Positions 46,248 to 59,298 are shown, counted from the stretch's first letter. The stretch: 64,000 nt of DNA from Przewalskia tangutica (GCA_029844215.1 CM056738.1:74950093-75014092), one strand, 5' to 3'. Translations and numbers: made by a program. The notes: generated by a model not told the origin, from the sequence alone.

Positions 46248-48186
46248 ATGATCCCCATTATCCTCGCGCACTTTCCAGCCACAGGACATGCACTCATTGA
46301 TGTTCGAAAAGGTGAGTTGAGACTTCGTGTGGAAGAAGAAGAGGTGATTTTCAATATTTTTCGAGCAGCAACCTTCCCAGAGGCAAGTTGCTTCGCCATT
46401 GATGTGATCGAAGAAGCAGTGTCGGAAAATGGGTTCAGAAATGCTGATGCGCTTGAAGAAGTGCTGACACGATGGGATGATAATAGTGGCAATGACCCGA
46501 ATCTGATGGAGTATGCAAATTGGATGAATTCTTATGAGCAGTGTGATAAGAAGAGATATGAAGAGCTTGGGCAGATGCCAGAGAGATCAGCATCATCCAC
46601 AGAAAAAGCTCCAGAGTTAGAGTTGAAGACTCTACCAGATCATTTGCAGTACCAATATCTAGGTGAGAATCAATCAGACATAAGGGGGATATGTTCGTCA
46701 ACAGTGATGTATAAGATCCGTCTAGATGAGGAGAGCAGACCCTCCATTGAGGCACAAAGGAGACTGAATCCAAACATGAAGGAGGTAGTCAGAAAAGAAA
46801 TCATGAAATGGCTTGATGCTGGGGTAATCTATCCTATCTCTGACAGTGCATGGGTGAGTCCGGTAAGTGGTGCCCAAAAAGGGTGGTATGACAGTAGTGA
46901 CCAACGAAAGGAATGAGCTCATTCCATCTAGAACAGTTACTGGGTGGAGAATTTGCATTGACTATCGCAAGTTGAACAAGACAACCAGAAAAGACCACTT
47001 CCCGTTGCCATTTCTAGATCAGATGTTGGATAGACTTGCAGGGCACAATTACTACTGTTTTTTGGACTGTTACTCAGGGTATCATCAGATCGCCATAGCA
47101 CCAGAAGATCAGGAAAATACAACATTCACCTGCCCCTTTGGTACGTTTGCATTCAGAAAGATGCCATTTGGGCTTTGCAATGCACCCGCGACCTTTCAGA
47201 GGTGTATGATGGCAATTTTCTCTGATATGATGGAGATGACTATAGAGATTTTCATGGATGATTTCTCGGTCTTTGGGTCCTCGTTCGACGAGTGTTTGAG
47301 GCACTTGAAAGCAGTGTTGAAACGGTGTGAAGAGTCCAACCTTGTGCTGAATTGGGAGAAGTGTCACTTCATGGTAAAAGAGGGGATTGTCCTTGGACAC
47401 AAAATATCCAACCAAGGTATTGAGGTGGACAAAGCAAAGATTTCAGTAATCGAAAATCTACCACCTCCAAAGATCAAAAGGGTCAGAAGTTTCCTTGGGC
47501 ATGCCGGTTTTTATAGAAGATTCATCAAGGACTTCTCAAAAGTTTCAAAACCTCTTTTCACCTTGCTAATGACTGGGGTTGCTTTTGAATTCAATAAGGA
47601 ATGCATGACCGCTTTTCAGACACTCAAGGAGAGGCTTATTTCAGCACCCATAGTCATTGCGCCAAAATGGGAGCTCCCATTTGAACTAATGTGTGATGCA
47701 AGTGATTATACAGTGGGAGCAGTGCTTGGGCAGAGGGTCGATAAGGTATTCAGATCCATTTACTATGCTAGTAAAACTCTTAATGATGCATAGTTGAATT
47801 ATGCCACTACAGAAAAAGAATTGCTAGCAATAGTATATGCATTCGAGAAATTCAGGCCATACTTAATTGGAAATAAGGTGATAGTATACACTGACCACTC
47901 TGCCATAAAGTACTTGATGACAAAGAAGGATGCAAAACATCGCCTTATCCGATGGGTTATGCTATTACAAGAATTTGACATGGAGATCCGTGACAAGAAG
48001 GGGACAGAGAATTCAGTTGCTGACCACTTGTCGAGGCTTGAAAACATAGAGATCCAGAACACCAAGGATGTGCAGATAAATGATCACTTCCCAGATATGC
48101 AATTGTTTCAAGTAAGTGATGTCTTTAAGTTACCTTGGTACGCTGATTTTGTTAATTTTCTCGCAGCTAAGGTAGTACCCCCATGA
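46248..48186 (+). pseudogene. Athila reverse transcriptase and RNase H
   Basis: The pre-RT part 46248-46860 (VRKGELRLRVEEEEVIFNIF, VIYPISDSAWVSPV) is followed by a frameshift near 46862. The RT from 46867 has VPKKGGMTVV, WRICIDYRKLNKTTRKDHFP, LDCYSGYHQIAI, PFGLCNAPATFQRCM and the catalytic IFMDDFSVFG. RNase H follows with FELMCDASDYTVGAVLGQ and, after an in-frame TAG (47791-47793, replacing a Gln codon by a single C-to-T change), YATTEKELLAIVYAFEKF, YTDHSAIKYL and VADHLSRLE. A TGA at 48184-48186 interrupts the path to integrase. Confidence 0.9.
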
Positions 48187-48712
48187 TTGACAAGACAACA
48201 AGTGAAGAGGTTCTACTCTAAAGTAAAACACAATTGGGAGGAGCCAATGTTATACAAACATTACGCCGACCAAGTCATCAGACTATGTATACCAGAGGAT
48301 GAGATGCACCAGATTCTCACACCTTGCAATGTGGTGGACATTTTGGGGCATCAAGAACAGATGCGAATGTACTGCAAATTGGGTTCTATTGGCCAACCCT
48401 CTTCAAGGATGCCCACACATTTGTGAAGAGCTGTGATCGTTGTCAAAGAACAGGGAACATATCAAGACGAAATGAAATGCCTTCGAATGGGATCTTGGAG
48501 GTGGAACTATTTGATGTATGGGGGATCGACTTCATGGGCCCATTCCCGTCTTCCTTTGGGAATCAGTACATTCTTCTTGCAGTGGATTATGTGTCCAAAT
48601 GGGTAGAAGCGGTAGCCACTAAAGAAAATGACAGTAAGACTGTCCAAAGGTTCCTCCAAAAGAATATATTCACAAGGTTTGGTACTCCTAGGGCCATCAT
48701 CAGTGATGAAGG
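48187..48712 (+). pseudogene. Athila integrase, N-terminal half
   Basis: The lead TRQQVKRFYSKVKHNW is followed by a frameshift near 48330. Then come GGHFGASRTDANVLQ, FVKSCDRCQRTGNIS (zinc-binding Cys pair), WGIDFMGPFPSS (first catalytic Asp) and YVSKWVEAVATKENDS, ending in the second catalytic block IISDEG. The Tekay-like solo LTR is inserted exactly here, splitting the active site. Confidence 0.88.
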
Positions 48713-51700
48713 TGTCACGACCCGATCCCGGGCCCGTGACTGGTGCCTTACCCCGGGCACCCTAGTGATACAACATCAGAGAAAATCAGCGGAAATAAAA
48801 ACTAAAACATGAGACAAGACATAAAGTATGAAACAGGCTAACCAAAACGGTCACCTTCCTGAATATATACATATATCAAACTGAACAGTTAAATCCTTTT
48901 ACAAAACCCTGCCCGCCTACAACAAGATTTCTGCACTTAAGAATGTAACCATAACTATGACGGGACAGGGCCCCGCCATACCCCTGAATGTACACGTAAC
49001 TACACTGACAGGGGACTATACCAAAGATAAGCCTCCGAAGAATCAGAGCTTCCCAAAGTCGAATCGTGATCCTAAGAGCGGATCCACAACCGATGTACCT
49101 CACTGCGGCGATGAACGCACTTCAAGGAGGTCGCATAACAGTACCAAGTATGTGAAATCAGAAATATCAGAATGAAATCATAATAGTCTATATAAAGCGA
49201 GACATGTATGATAACCAAACTACGATCCACAATATATAAACAAATATGTCAAGTCGTGACTCACGCCTCAAAGTCATTACTCAAATATAACAATGGGTCT
49301 CACGCCCACAACATTAATCATGCGTGGAATACCTTCCTCACCGCTGTAGTCTATGATATAATCACACCAAGAAGTACATGAACACTAGGTCCCACCCGTG
49401 TCATAACAACCGCATTTAACAATACTATACAACCAAACCACGAAGTCGACACGGCAAGTACGAAGCCGACTACCAGTACCGCGCCGTGTCACGTGGCCGA
49501 GGCAAATCACGAGGCTAACTACTGGTACCAAGGCGTGTCACGAGACTCCGCCACGGTCGACACGGCAAGTACGAAGCCGACTACCGGATACTCGCGCCGT
49601 GTCACGTGGTCGACCGGCAATCGAGGGCTAACTACCGGATACCGCGTATCACGAGACTTCGCCACTAAACCGAGCGGCAAGTGCGAGGGCTAACTACAGT
49701 ACTAAGGCCGAATCACCACGAGGACGGCAAGTAAAAGCCAACCAGATACCAAGGCCGAATCAGTAAAACCTCATGGAGAGCTAGTCCATGGAATAACACT
49801 ATCAACAGGGAACGAACCCTCATCATGGTCGCATACCCGTGAACCATCCATCGAGTCAGTATGCCCATGGACTATCATAGTGGAAGCATACCCGTGGGCC
49901 GCCCATCGTGTCAGTATGTCCAAAATGATCAAGAATAACACGACCGACCCTCCATCGAGAGACGCGGTAACATAAGAATACAACACTTGCACAACAAGGC
50001 TATCACACGCAAACATAGGCACGTTACACACAACTCAAGGTACCTTCATTTTATGACAAGTCCAGGTTTTAATCCCCAAAGTACTACGTACGTTAAATTC
50101 TTTTAGAAGATCCATTTCTTTTACAAAAGTCACCCGATACCCGTAGTATCAAAATAAAGTGACTAACATTTTAAGTAAACCAAAACAACTTCCATACTTT
50201 CCTTTTTTTTAAACCAAATTAAGACAATACCATGCCTTCTTTTTAGACCAAAACACTTCTCCTTTAAAGTCAAGTTACCATTTTAAAACCAATGATAAAA
50301 CCATTCCTTTGTTTTCATAAAGTCGTTATAACTAACTTCCCATAAAGCTGTTATAACACTTTATGTTCTAAACCAAAAACTCTTCAATTCCACAAGTCTC
50401 TTTTCTTTTAAAACAACAACAAGTATTCTTTTAAAATCCAAATAACTTACTCTTTTCAAAACAAGTAACCTATACTTAAAATCAAGTTACTTCTCTTTTT
50501 CCAAAAACAAGTCGTTATAAGTCAAGTCTCTTATCTTTCAAGATCAAGTCTCTTAACTTTCAAAATCAAGTCGTTTATAAGTCAAGTCTCTTATCTTTTA
50601 AGATCAAGTCTCTTAACTTCTACAATCAATAAACCATTCATTTACCTACATAAAGTCGTTATAACTAACTTCCCATAAAGCTATTATAACACTCTATGTT
50701 TTAAACCAACCAAATCACTTAGCACATGTACGTCTACCGTACTACATAGTTCACAACAATCATGCTAGAAAAGATAGGAAGAGGTTCACATACCTCGCGA
50801 CGAGTATCGACAATTAGCAAAACGCTCCACAGTACTGTAACCCTGCTAGCCTTTTCCACTCTTCAAGTAGAATACGCTACTCGTAGTACTGCAACCTATA
50901 AAGGCCACAAAACGTCTATCAACTCCTAGATCTCTTCGTAGAATATTCTAACTGCAAGATTTCTTATTCTACAGAAAATTTGGCAGCACCCCCGCCCCCC
51001 CCCCCCCCGCTATCACATAAATCTCCTCCCCTATCAAGGCCCGCTACCAGGCCAACAACTCCCAGGGGATTACACGTCTAACCGGACGTGTTCAATTCTG
51101 CTTCACAATAATACTACACAAGTCTACTGTAAGTACAGTCCAATGTAAATACAGTTCAATTCTTACCAATATCCATTCTATATATAGTATACTCAACTAT
51201 ACATTACAACAACATGTAATATCCAATTACAATAGGGGGACATAGATCATTACCTCGATAAGCCCAAAATTATTCAAGATAATAAGTCGATCCTGAGCAA
51301 CGTTTAGCTCCAACTCATTACGCTCCAACCCGCTCCAAGCGACCCTTAGAAGTTTCCAAACAACTTCTCTTAACACTTCAACCAAGCTTATGAAGATTTT
51401 CTAGGGTTTCATTTTGCGACTATTGGAATAAAGTAGCATTTCCGGGCTCCTACTATTAAAACAACTTTGGAATACTACTAGGGATACTAGGCCAAGGTAT
51501 TTGGGATTATACCACAATACATAAAGTATTTTCTACACATAAGAGGGGAGGGACGAAAACACAATCTCAAAGGGAGGAATTATTTTGCTTGGAAAAGCTC
51601 AAGTGTGGAATGAATTTTACTCTTCAACTAAGGGGGTATTTATAGGGGAAACAAGGGTTAGGATCATAACAAATGGGTGGTCAAGATTGGGCCATGTGTG

Positions 51701-52159
51701 TGTGGGTCCCACCACACCACATGGCCAACGATTTCAATCTCCAAGTGGCATGGCCATTTTGGCCAAGGGGACAAGTGGCTAGCCACTTGTCCCTCCAATT
51801 TCGGCCAAGTGACACATGGGGTGACACGTGTCGCCCCCCGATTCGTCCAAAATATTTCGTCTCCCGAAAATATCCAAAATATCGAAAATCTCAAAAACAA
51901 AGCGGGCCCCACAAAACCGTAAATTTCTCCCGTGGGCCCCACGTGACCATTTCTGAAAATAAAATCCCAAAATTCTAATATAATCCAAGAAGTCCAAATA
52001 CCAAATCTGGGAATCCAATTCCCATTAACGAACCTTTTTCTTCACAAAAATCGGAAACTTTTCCGTCGAAAAATCACATCTTCCTTTCTTTCCAAAATTT
52101 CTGTCGTATTCTCGTACGTACGTCCTCACATACATACCCTGGAACTACGGGGTATAACA
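48713..52159 (-). mobile_element. Tekay-like solo LTR C (3.4 kb) in the Athila integrase
   Basis: On the minus strand it starts TGTTATACCCCGTAG at 52159 and ends GGGTCGTGACA at 48713. A perfect 5-bp target duplication GAAGG (48708-48712, 52160-52164) flanks it. It is homologous end to end with the single LTR of element B and has no internal region, so it is a solo LTR left by LTR-LTR recombination. It has a TATA-like CCCCTATAAATACCCCC on the minus strand (about 51639-51655), a GTGACACGTGTCGCCCC palindrome (about 51821-51837) and a 14-C run (50995-51008). Confidence 0.93.
49430..49775 (-). repeat. Minisatellite in solo LTR C
   Basis: CGGCAAGTACGAAGCCGACTAC-type units recur with CGTGTCACG and GATACC blocks every 60-80 bases, decaying outward. 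It is in the 3' third of the LTR, like the arrays of the other three copies. Confidence 0.75.
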
Positions 52160-52853
52160 GAAGGAAACCACTTTTGCAACAAGCAGCTTGATACACTGCT
52201 TTCCCGATATGGAGTCTACCATCAAGACCGCATCGCCTCTATCACTCTCGGCGAACGGGCGCGAAGTTTCAAACAGGGAAGTGAAGAGCATATCGGAAAA
52301 GACGGTGAATGACTCAAGGAAGGATTGGTCTATCAAATTGGATGACGCACTATGGGCATACAAGACAACATTCAAAACCCCCATTGGAATGTCACCATAT
52401 AAGTTAGTTTTTGGTAAAGCATGTCATCTGCCAGTAGAGTTGGAACACAGGGCTTATTGGGCAATGAGGAAGCTGAACATGGATGTCAAGGCAGCAGGGC
52501 AGAAGAGGTTGCTACAGCTGAGCGAGTTGGATGAATTCAAACACAATGCCTATGAGAATGCAAGGATATACAAGGAACGAACCAAAGTATGACATGATAA
52601 GATGTTGATTCCAAAAGACTTTCAAACAGGACAACAAGTGCTTTTATTCAACTCAAGGTTGAGGCTGTTCCCAGGCAAGCTCAAATCGCGTTGGTCAGGA
52701 CCATACACTGTTGTAAGAGCATTCCCCTATGGTGCAGTTGAAGTGAGAGGGAGAGAGGGAGCCCCTTTCAAGGTAAACGGACAGAGATTGAAACCCTATT
52801 TGATCAATGAAATGGAATACATGAGCCTAGTGACCCATCTCATTCCAAAATGA
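52160..52853 (+). pseudogene. Athila integrase, C-terminal half
   Basis: The frame resumes after the target duplication with NHFCNKQLDTLLSRYGV. A degraded stretch replaces the TPYHPQT block. Then come VSNREVKSISEKTVNDSRKDW (with the catalytic Glu region), WAYKTTFKTPIGMSPYKLVF, CHLPVELEHRAYWA, and the C-terminal LFNSRLRLFPGKLKSRWSGP and VNGQRLKPYL. A stop at 52590 and frameshifts are present. Confidence 0.85.
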
Positions 52854-54070
52854 ATAGGGAACCTGCGTCCGGCTAAAAGATGTTAACGACAACGCTACTT
52901 GGGAGGCAACCCAAGGTTTTTAAAATTTATGCAATTTAGTTTTAGTTAGAACAGTCTCACGGAAGGTATTGTTTACATGTTATGATGACATGTACAGGGC
53001 TAAAAGTGGCGGACGAAAAACGTGAGAGAGGAAGGAAATCGGCTCGGCGCCACGGCGCCAATCTCAGAGCGCCACGGCGCCGGAAGTTCAGAGGGTCGCA
53101 GATGTTTGGGCGCCACAGCGCCAATCTCAGAGCGTCACGGCGCCGCGACGGAAAATCTAAAAAATTAAGAGCCCTAGAAACGATTTCCCTCTTCCATTCT
53201 GACGAGATTTTTGACGTTATCTGCTATACATTATCCGCCGCCACCATTTTAAACCAAGTTTGTAAGTTGTCCCGTTTTCTTTTATTTTTGAGTCTTGCAC
53301 ACATTAGGGACAATGTGTGATTTAAGTTTGGGGGGAGTTCTTAGTTATTTTTGATGTGTTTTTGAGTCTTTTTGTGTTATTTTCTATGTTTATTTGAGTT
53401 TAATTTTTTTTATGATCATATGTTGTAGTTACTTGAAACGTCTAGTGAAGTAGAGTTGAATAATGTAATGGAATTAGAAGCAACCATCTGAACACTTAGG
53501 TTAGATATGTCAAAAATTCATGAAGTCAAACTATTTGGGGTATCTTGCTTGATTTATGCATTGTTAGTGATTAAACCTATGTGTCTGCTTGCTTGTTATT
53601 TGAGGTGAAATAGTTAGGATATGCATGTTAGGGAGATGACTCAGGCATTTCTTTGGTAAGCCCTTTCCTACCATTCATTTTCTATCCCTGACAATAAATT
53701 GTATCCCTAGTCAGCCCCTTTGAGCCTAAAAATAAGATCTTTTCTTTGACACCCTGTAATTCCATACTTGTGCCATAAGTGAAAAACAAAATTTTGAGAT
53801 GTGTTTGGAATATAAAGTGTTGAAAAGAGACAAAAAGAGAGTGAACTATTTTGATGCACCCCAATGAAAAGTAATCGTAAATAGACAAAAGCCTAAGTTT
53901 TGGGGGTGTTTACTATTCATCAGACACCTCATTCTCTCAAAATAAAAGAGGGGAAAGATAGGTATGAGGTTAAACAGAAAATCAAAAGAAAGGGAAGAAT
54001 CGAAAGCAAAAAGAGCTTACGGTACGTAAGATTAAGCTTAAAAGCCTATTTTTACCTACCCCTGCCTAAG
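52854..54070 (+). other. Athila 3' noncoding region, left part
   Basis: No envelope-like ORF. Contains GGCGCC palindromic boxes (53046-53145) and an internal TTTAAGTTTGGGGGGAGTT tract (about 53320-53338) that resembles the true polypurine tract near 57741. The rest is A/T-rich without features. Confidence 0.65.
53046..53145 (+). repeat. GGCGCC palindrome boxes in Athila
   Basis: GGCGCCACGGCGCC (53046-53059), GCGCCACGGCGCC (53069-53081), GGCGCCACAGCGCC (53109-53122) and a GCGTCACGGCGCC variant near 53132 are separated by CAATCTCAGA words. Similar boxes lie at 45633-45690 and in the 3' LTR near 58030. Confidence 0.85.
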
Positions 54071-57000
54071 TGTCACGACCCGATTCCGGGCCCGTGACTG
54101 GTGCCTTACCCCGGGCACCCTAGTGATACAACATCAGAGAAAATCAGCGGAAATAAAAACTTAAACATGAAACAAGAGTTAAAGTATGAAACAGGCTAAC
54201 CAACACGGTCACCTTCCTGAATATATACATATATATATCAACACGAGCAGTTAAATCCTTTTACAAACCCCGCCACAACAAGACTGCACTCTAAGAATGT
54301 AACCATAACTATGACGGGACAGGGCCCCGCCATACCCCTGAATGTACAAGTAACTACACTGACAGGGGACTATACCAAAGATAAGCCTCCGAAGAAACGG
54401 AGCTTCCCAAAAGTGACGTGATCCTAAGAGCGCGGATCCACAACCGATGTACCTACTGCGGCATGAACGCACTTCGGGCGAGGTCAAGACAACAGTACCA
54501 AGTATGTGAAATCAGAAATATCAGAAATGAAATCATAATAGTCTATATAAAGCGAGACATGTATGATAACCAAACTACGATCCATAATATATAAACAAAT
54601 ATGTCAAGTCGTGGACTCACGCCTCAAAGTCATTACTCAAGTATAACAATGGGTCTCACGCCACAACATCAATCATGCCGTGGAATACCTTTCTTCATCG
54701 CCTATGATATAATCACACCAAGAAGTACACATGAACACTAGGTCCCACCTGTCATAACAACCGTACTAACAATACTATACAACCAAACCACGGCGACACG
54801 GCAAGTACGAAGCCAACTACGGATACCAAGCTGCGCCATACGCACTGGCCGGCAAGTACGAAGGCTAACTACCGATACGCGTCAGTATCACGAGACTTCG
54901 CCACTACATCGAATCGGCAAGTCGAAGGCTAACTACTGTGTACTAAGGCCGAATCAGCCACGAGACGGGGCAAGTACGAAAGCCAACCACCAGATACCAA
55001 GGCCGAATCAGTAAACCTCATGGAGAGCTAGTCCATGGAACAACAATCCTAATGGAACCATACCCGTGGGCCACCCATCGTGTCAGTATGTCCAAAAGGA
55101 AATAACAAGATAACAATCAGAATGGAAGCATACTCGTGGGCCACCCATCGTGTCAGTATGTCCAAGCCAATAACAAGATAACACTCCTAATGGAAGCATA
55201 CCTGGCCACCCATCGTCGGTATGTCCAAAAGGAAATAACAAGATAACAATCGAATGGAAGCATACTCGTGGGCCACCCATCGTGTCAGTATGTCCAAGCC
55301 AATAACAAGATAACATGACCGCCTCCATCGAGACGCCAGAATAAGAATACAACACTTGCACAACAAGGCTATCACACGCAAACATAGGCACGCTACACCC
55401 AACTCAAGGTACTTTCATTTTATGACAAGTCCAGGTTTTAATCCCCAAAGTACTACGTACGTTAAATTCAAGATCCATTTTTTTTTACAAAAGTCACCCG
55501 ATACCCGTAGTATCAAAATAAAGTGACTAACATTTTAATTAAACCAAAACAACTTCCAGACTTTCCTTTTTAAACCAAATTAAGACAATACCATGCCTTC
55601 TTTTTAGACCAAAACACTTCTCCTTTTAAAGTCAAGTTACCATTCCTTTGTTTTCATAAAGTCGTTATAACTAACTTCCCATAAAGCTGTTATAACACTT
55701 TATGTTCTAAACCAAAAACTCTTTAATTCCACAAGTCTCTTTTCTTTTAAAACAACAACAAGTATTCTTTTAAAACCCAAATAACTTACTCTTTTTCCGA
55801 AAACAAGTCGTTATAAGTCAAGTCTCTTATCTTTCAAGATCAAGTCTCTTAACTTCTACAATCAATAAACCATTCTTTTACCTACATAAAGTCGTTATAA
55901 CTAACTTCCCATAAAGCTATTATAACACCCTATGTTTTAAACCAACCAAATCACTTAGCACATGTACGCTCACCGCACTACATAGTTCACAACAATCATG
56001 CTAGAAAAGATGAAGAGGTTCACATACCGCGACGATTATCGACAATTAGCAAAACGCTCCTCAAGATCAGAACCGCTAGCCGCTTTCCACTCTTCAAGTA
56101 GAATACGCCACTCGTAGTAATCGCAACCTATAAAGGCCACAAAACGCATATAAACTCCTTGATCTCCTCGTAGAATATTCTAACTGCAAGATTCCTTTTT
56201 CTACAGAAAATTCTGCAGCACCTCCCCACGCAACCACATAAATCTCTCCTCTATCAAGGCCCGCTACTAAGCCAACAACTCGAGGGGTTACACGCCTAAC
56301 CTGACGTGTACAACATCGCCCCACAATAATACTACAAGTCTCATCAGAATACACCCAATGTAAATACGGTCATTCTATCAATCTTCTTTCCTCATATAAA
56401 ATACTCAAGTATAACTACTACAACATGTAATATCCAATTACAATAGGGGGACATAGATCATTACCTCGATAAGCCCAAAATTATCCAAGATAATAAGTCG
56501 ATCCTGAGCAACGTTTAGCTCCAATTCCTTACGCTCCAACCCGCTCCAAGCAACCCTTAGAAGTTTCTAAACAACTTCTCTTAACACTTCATCTAAGCTA
56601 TGAAGATTTTTCTAGGGCTTCATTTTGCGACTATTGGAATAAAGTAGCATTTCCGGGCTCCTAGTATTGAAATAACTTTGGAATACTACTAGGGATACTA
56701 GGTCAATGTATTTGGGAAAATAATAACACTTGAAGGATTTTTCTACACAAAGGGGGGGTGTTGGACGAGAACAACACAAGGAGGGAGGGAGAATTTTGCC
56801 TTTGAAACTCTTAAGTGAGGATGAATAAAGTCTTGAAACAAGGGGGTATTTATAGAGAAATCAAGGGCTATGATTAAAGCAAGTGTAAGGTGAGGATGGG
56901 GTACATGTGTGTGGGTAGTTGCCAACCATTTGTTCACCACAAAAATGGGACATGTGTCCACCACAAAAATGGGACAAGTGGCTTGCCACTTGTCCACCTA

Positions 57001-57390
57001 AAAACGTCCCACTTGTCCTTCTCCAATTCGGCCAACATGGCCACATGGGGGTGCCACGTGTCGCCCCCCTACTCGTCCAAAATATTTCGTCTTCCGAAAA
57101 TATCCGTAATGCCAAAAATCCGAAAATAAAGTGGGCCCCACAAACCGTAAATTTCTCCCGTGGTCCCCACGTGACCAATTCCGGAAATAAAATTCCATAA
57201 TTCTAAAATAATCCAAGAAGTCCAAATACCAAATCTGGGAATCCAATTCCCATTAACGAATCTTTTTTCTTCACAAAAACCGGAAACTTTTCCGTCGAAA
57301 AAAATCACACATTTCTTTCTTTCCAAAATTCCTGTCGTATTCTCGTACGTACATCATCACATATATACCCTGGAACTACGGGGTATAACA
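54071..57390 (-). mobile_element. Tekay-like solo LTR D (3.3 kb) in the Athila 3' region
   Basis: Its ends match solo LTR C (TGTTATACCCCG / GGGTCGTGACA on the minus strand). The flanks are CTAAG (54066-54070) and TTAAG (57391-57395), a target duplication with one change. It is similar along its length to solo LTR C, with a shorter, differently arranged minisatellite (54780-55310) and a TATA-like site (about 56849-56862). No internal region or gene. Confidence 0.9.
54780..55310 (-). repeat. Minisatellite in solo LTR D
   Basis: The first half has CGGCAAGTACGAAGGCTAAC-like units as in LTR C. The second half (55040-55300) has four copies of a block with ATGGAAGCATAC, GGCCACCCATCGTGTCAG and TATGTCC, spaced 60-64 bases. 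In LTR C the second block type is present about twice. Confidence 0.8.
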
Positions 57391-57757
57391 TTAAGCCTAC
57401 ATTACAACCCTGAAAAGCCCGGATGATCTCTAATGTGTGTATCCATGATTAGTGGAGAATATCAAATGAATAGGCCATATGATTTTGAAATTACATGCAT
57501 AACTAGGTATTCTTACTTCCATTGAGCATGATTAAATTGAATTTGCGAAATATCTGACCTGATGTGTTTATAATGCTAAAAATCCATGCTATATGTTCTT
57601 GCATATTATTCTACTAACCTTCATGCTTTTCTAAGTAACAATGATGCAGCAAATTGATCAATGTCTTTGAGTCATTTTATTTTCTTTTCTTTCGTGTCTT
57701 TGTTTCAATTTTTTTGATCTTTACTCGAGGGCGAGAAAAGATTAAGTTTGGGGTGTT
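57391..57757 (+). other. Athila 3' noncoding region, right part, with polypurine tract
   Basis: A/T-rich DNA with no gene, ending in AAGATTAAGTTTGGGGTGTT directly before the 3' LTR; the G-rich part is the likely polypurine tract. Confidence 0.75.
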
Positions 57758-58979
57758 TGATCGGTGTATTTTATATACACCTTTTGAGTCATTTTTAGTT
57801 AGTCTTTTGCCCAATTTTGCACAAATATGTGTCGTGTTAGGATATATTTTCTTTCTTTTGAGTCACAATGGTTTAAAGTGACACATTGGTGAGAAGGAGC
57901 GAAAAGAAGGCAGAAACAGAGGTTCCAGAGCTCAAAAAGCTAAAAAATTGGCATCCCGGCGAAATGCGCGGCCATGGCGCACAGACCATCAGCGATAGAG
58001 CCACGGCCACAAGCGCATCACCGCAGGTTTTGGGCCACGGCGCCGGCGGGCAGCCGACGCTGAAATTTGACAAATCCGAATAGGATTGGGCCAAAGACAA
58101 AGAGGAAAAGGCTTTACACGTTTTTGAGGATATAAATAGGGCCTTTTAGGTCAGATTTGAGGAGTTCTACACCTTACCATTCATCACAACATAGATCAAG
58201 ATTGGAGACTTATTTTTGAGTAATTTCTTGTTCTTTACTTTATTTTTTTCTAGTATATGTTGGATACTGTTTTAGTTCTTGACATGTCTATGACTAGGAA
58301 CTAACTTAATTTAGGGCTTTCCATGTCGAATCGCTTGAACCTCGTTTTATGAATTAATGCAAGATTTTGGTTTCTTCTTATTATTGTTGAGATTTATTCA
58401 ATAATTGTTTTGATTGCTTGGTAATTAATTGATCACTAATTATCATCACTTATATGATTTCTATCGAAATCCGAAAGGGGAGATTGTGAATATGCTATAG
58501 TTGAATAAACATAGATTTAAATCGTGGACGAAAGTACCCTGATACTTGTGTAACTTAATAGGTTATTGCTCTTAATCCTCCTTTGTAGTTAATCTTGTCA
58601 TCGAAAGATAGAAAAGTTCTACATTGGGGTTGAGTGTTTATATTACCTTAATATGAGTATAAAACGACTTAGTTAACCTGCTATCTCAACATATAAGAAG
58701 AACCTTAGTTATTTGCATTAACGAGTAAAGCGAGCGGATAGTCGAGACGATTTGGAAGCCCTATTTCCACCATATCTGAAGTAAAGTAAAATAATTTAGT
58801 TAGCATCTATAATCATAGCTATAAACAAATTATCAAATTATCGGTCACCAAATAGATACTACATAATAGAGGTTGGTAATTGAACACTAATCCCTGAGGA
58901 CGATAACTCGGTCTTCTAGACTATATTACTTGTCACGATACGTGCACTTGCGTTTAGCGTGTGTATAAATCGCGCATCA
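57758..58979 (+). repeat. 3' LTR of the Athila element
   Basis: It matches 23829-25035. A TATA box GATATAAATAGGG lies at about 58129. The G/C-rich block 57958-58065 (CACGGCGCC words) differs strongly from its 5' counterpart while flanking sequence is almost identical. Confidence 0.92.
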
Positions 58980-58984
58980 GAGAT

Positions 58985-59298
58985 CAACTATTTAAGTGCG
59001 AAGATAGGCCGCTTCAAATGTACACACTTAAGAATCCAAGCATTGTCCATGGCCACAACGGACAAAAGAATAAGAAGAAATGAATAAAGAGAGTTATTGT
59101 GTTGATATCATTGTCTTGGTTTACACTAAACACTGACCGTTCAAGACATCGCGTTCATCGCGCATTAAGTTAATCTGATGGTAATCGACTAAGGAAGGTT
59201 CAAATCTGAAAGCTACCTTTCCTGATGCAATATCTTTCCGCTGAAAGATTGGTGAACGTTGGCACCTTGTGTGCACCAATTCTCTTTCAAGAGGGGAT
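58985..59298 (+). other. Copia element 1 3' noncoding region, right part, with polypurine tract
   Basis: This continues the copia tail interrupted at 23828. Ends TTTCAAGAGGGGAT before the LTR. No gene. Confidence 0.75.

Larger units (their letters stand above)
23829..58979 (+). mobile_element. Athila-type Ty3/gypsy element carrying Ogre and two solo LTRs
   Basis: Ends TGATCGGTGTATT and CGCGCATCA are flanked by a perfect 5-bp target duplication GAGAT (23824-23828, 58980-58984). The LTRs are 1207 and 1222 bp and near-identical. The primer-binding site after the 5' LTR is the Athila type, complementary to tRNA-Asp. Protease, RT, RNase H and integrase are all Athila-like. The element is split by the Ogre at 25221-45302 and by solo LTRs at 48713-52159 and 54071-57390. 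Without them it is about 8.3 kb, shorter than usual because most of gag is missing. No envelope-like ORF was seen before the 3' LTR. Confidence 0.9.

Noticed and set aside
48713..57390. The two Tekay-like blocks as the two LTRs of one element
   Set aside because: Each has its own target duplication, and the DNA between them is Athila integrase and 3' region, not Tekay internal sequence.
52854..57757. Envelope-like gene of Athila
   Set aside because: No long frame with membrane segments exists here once the solo LTR is removed.
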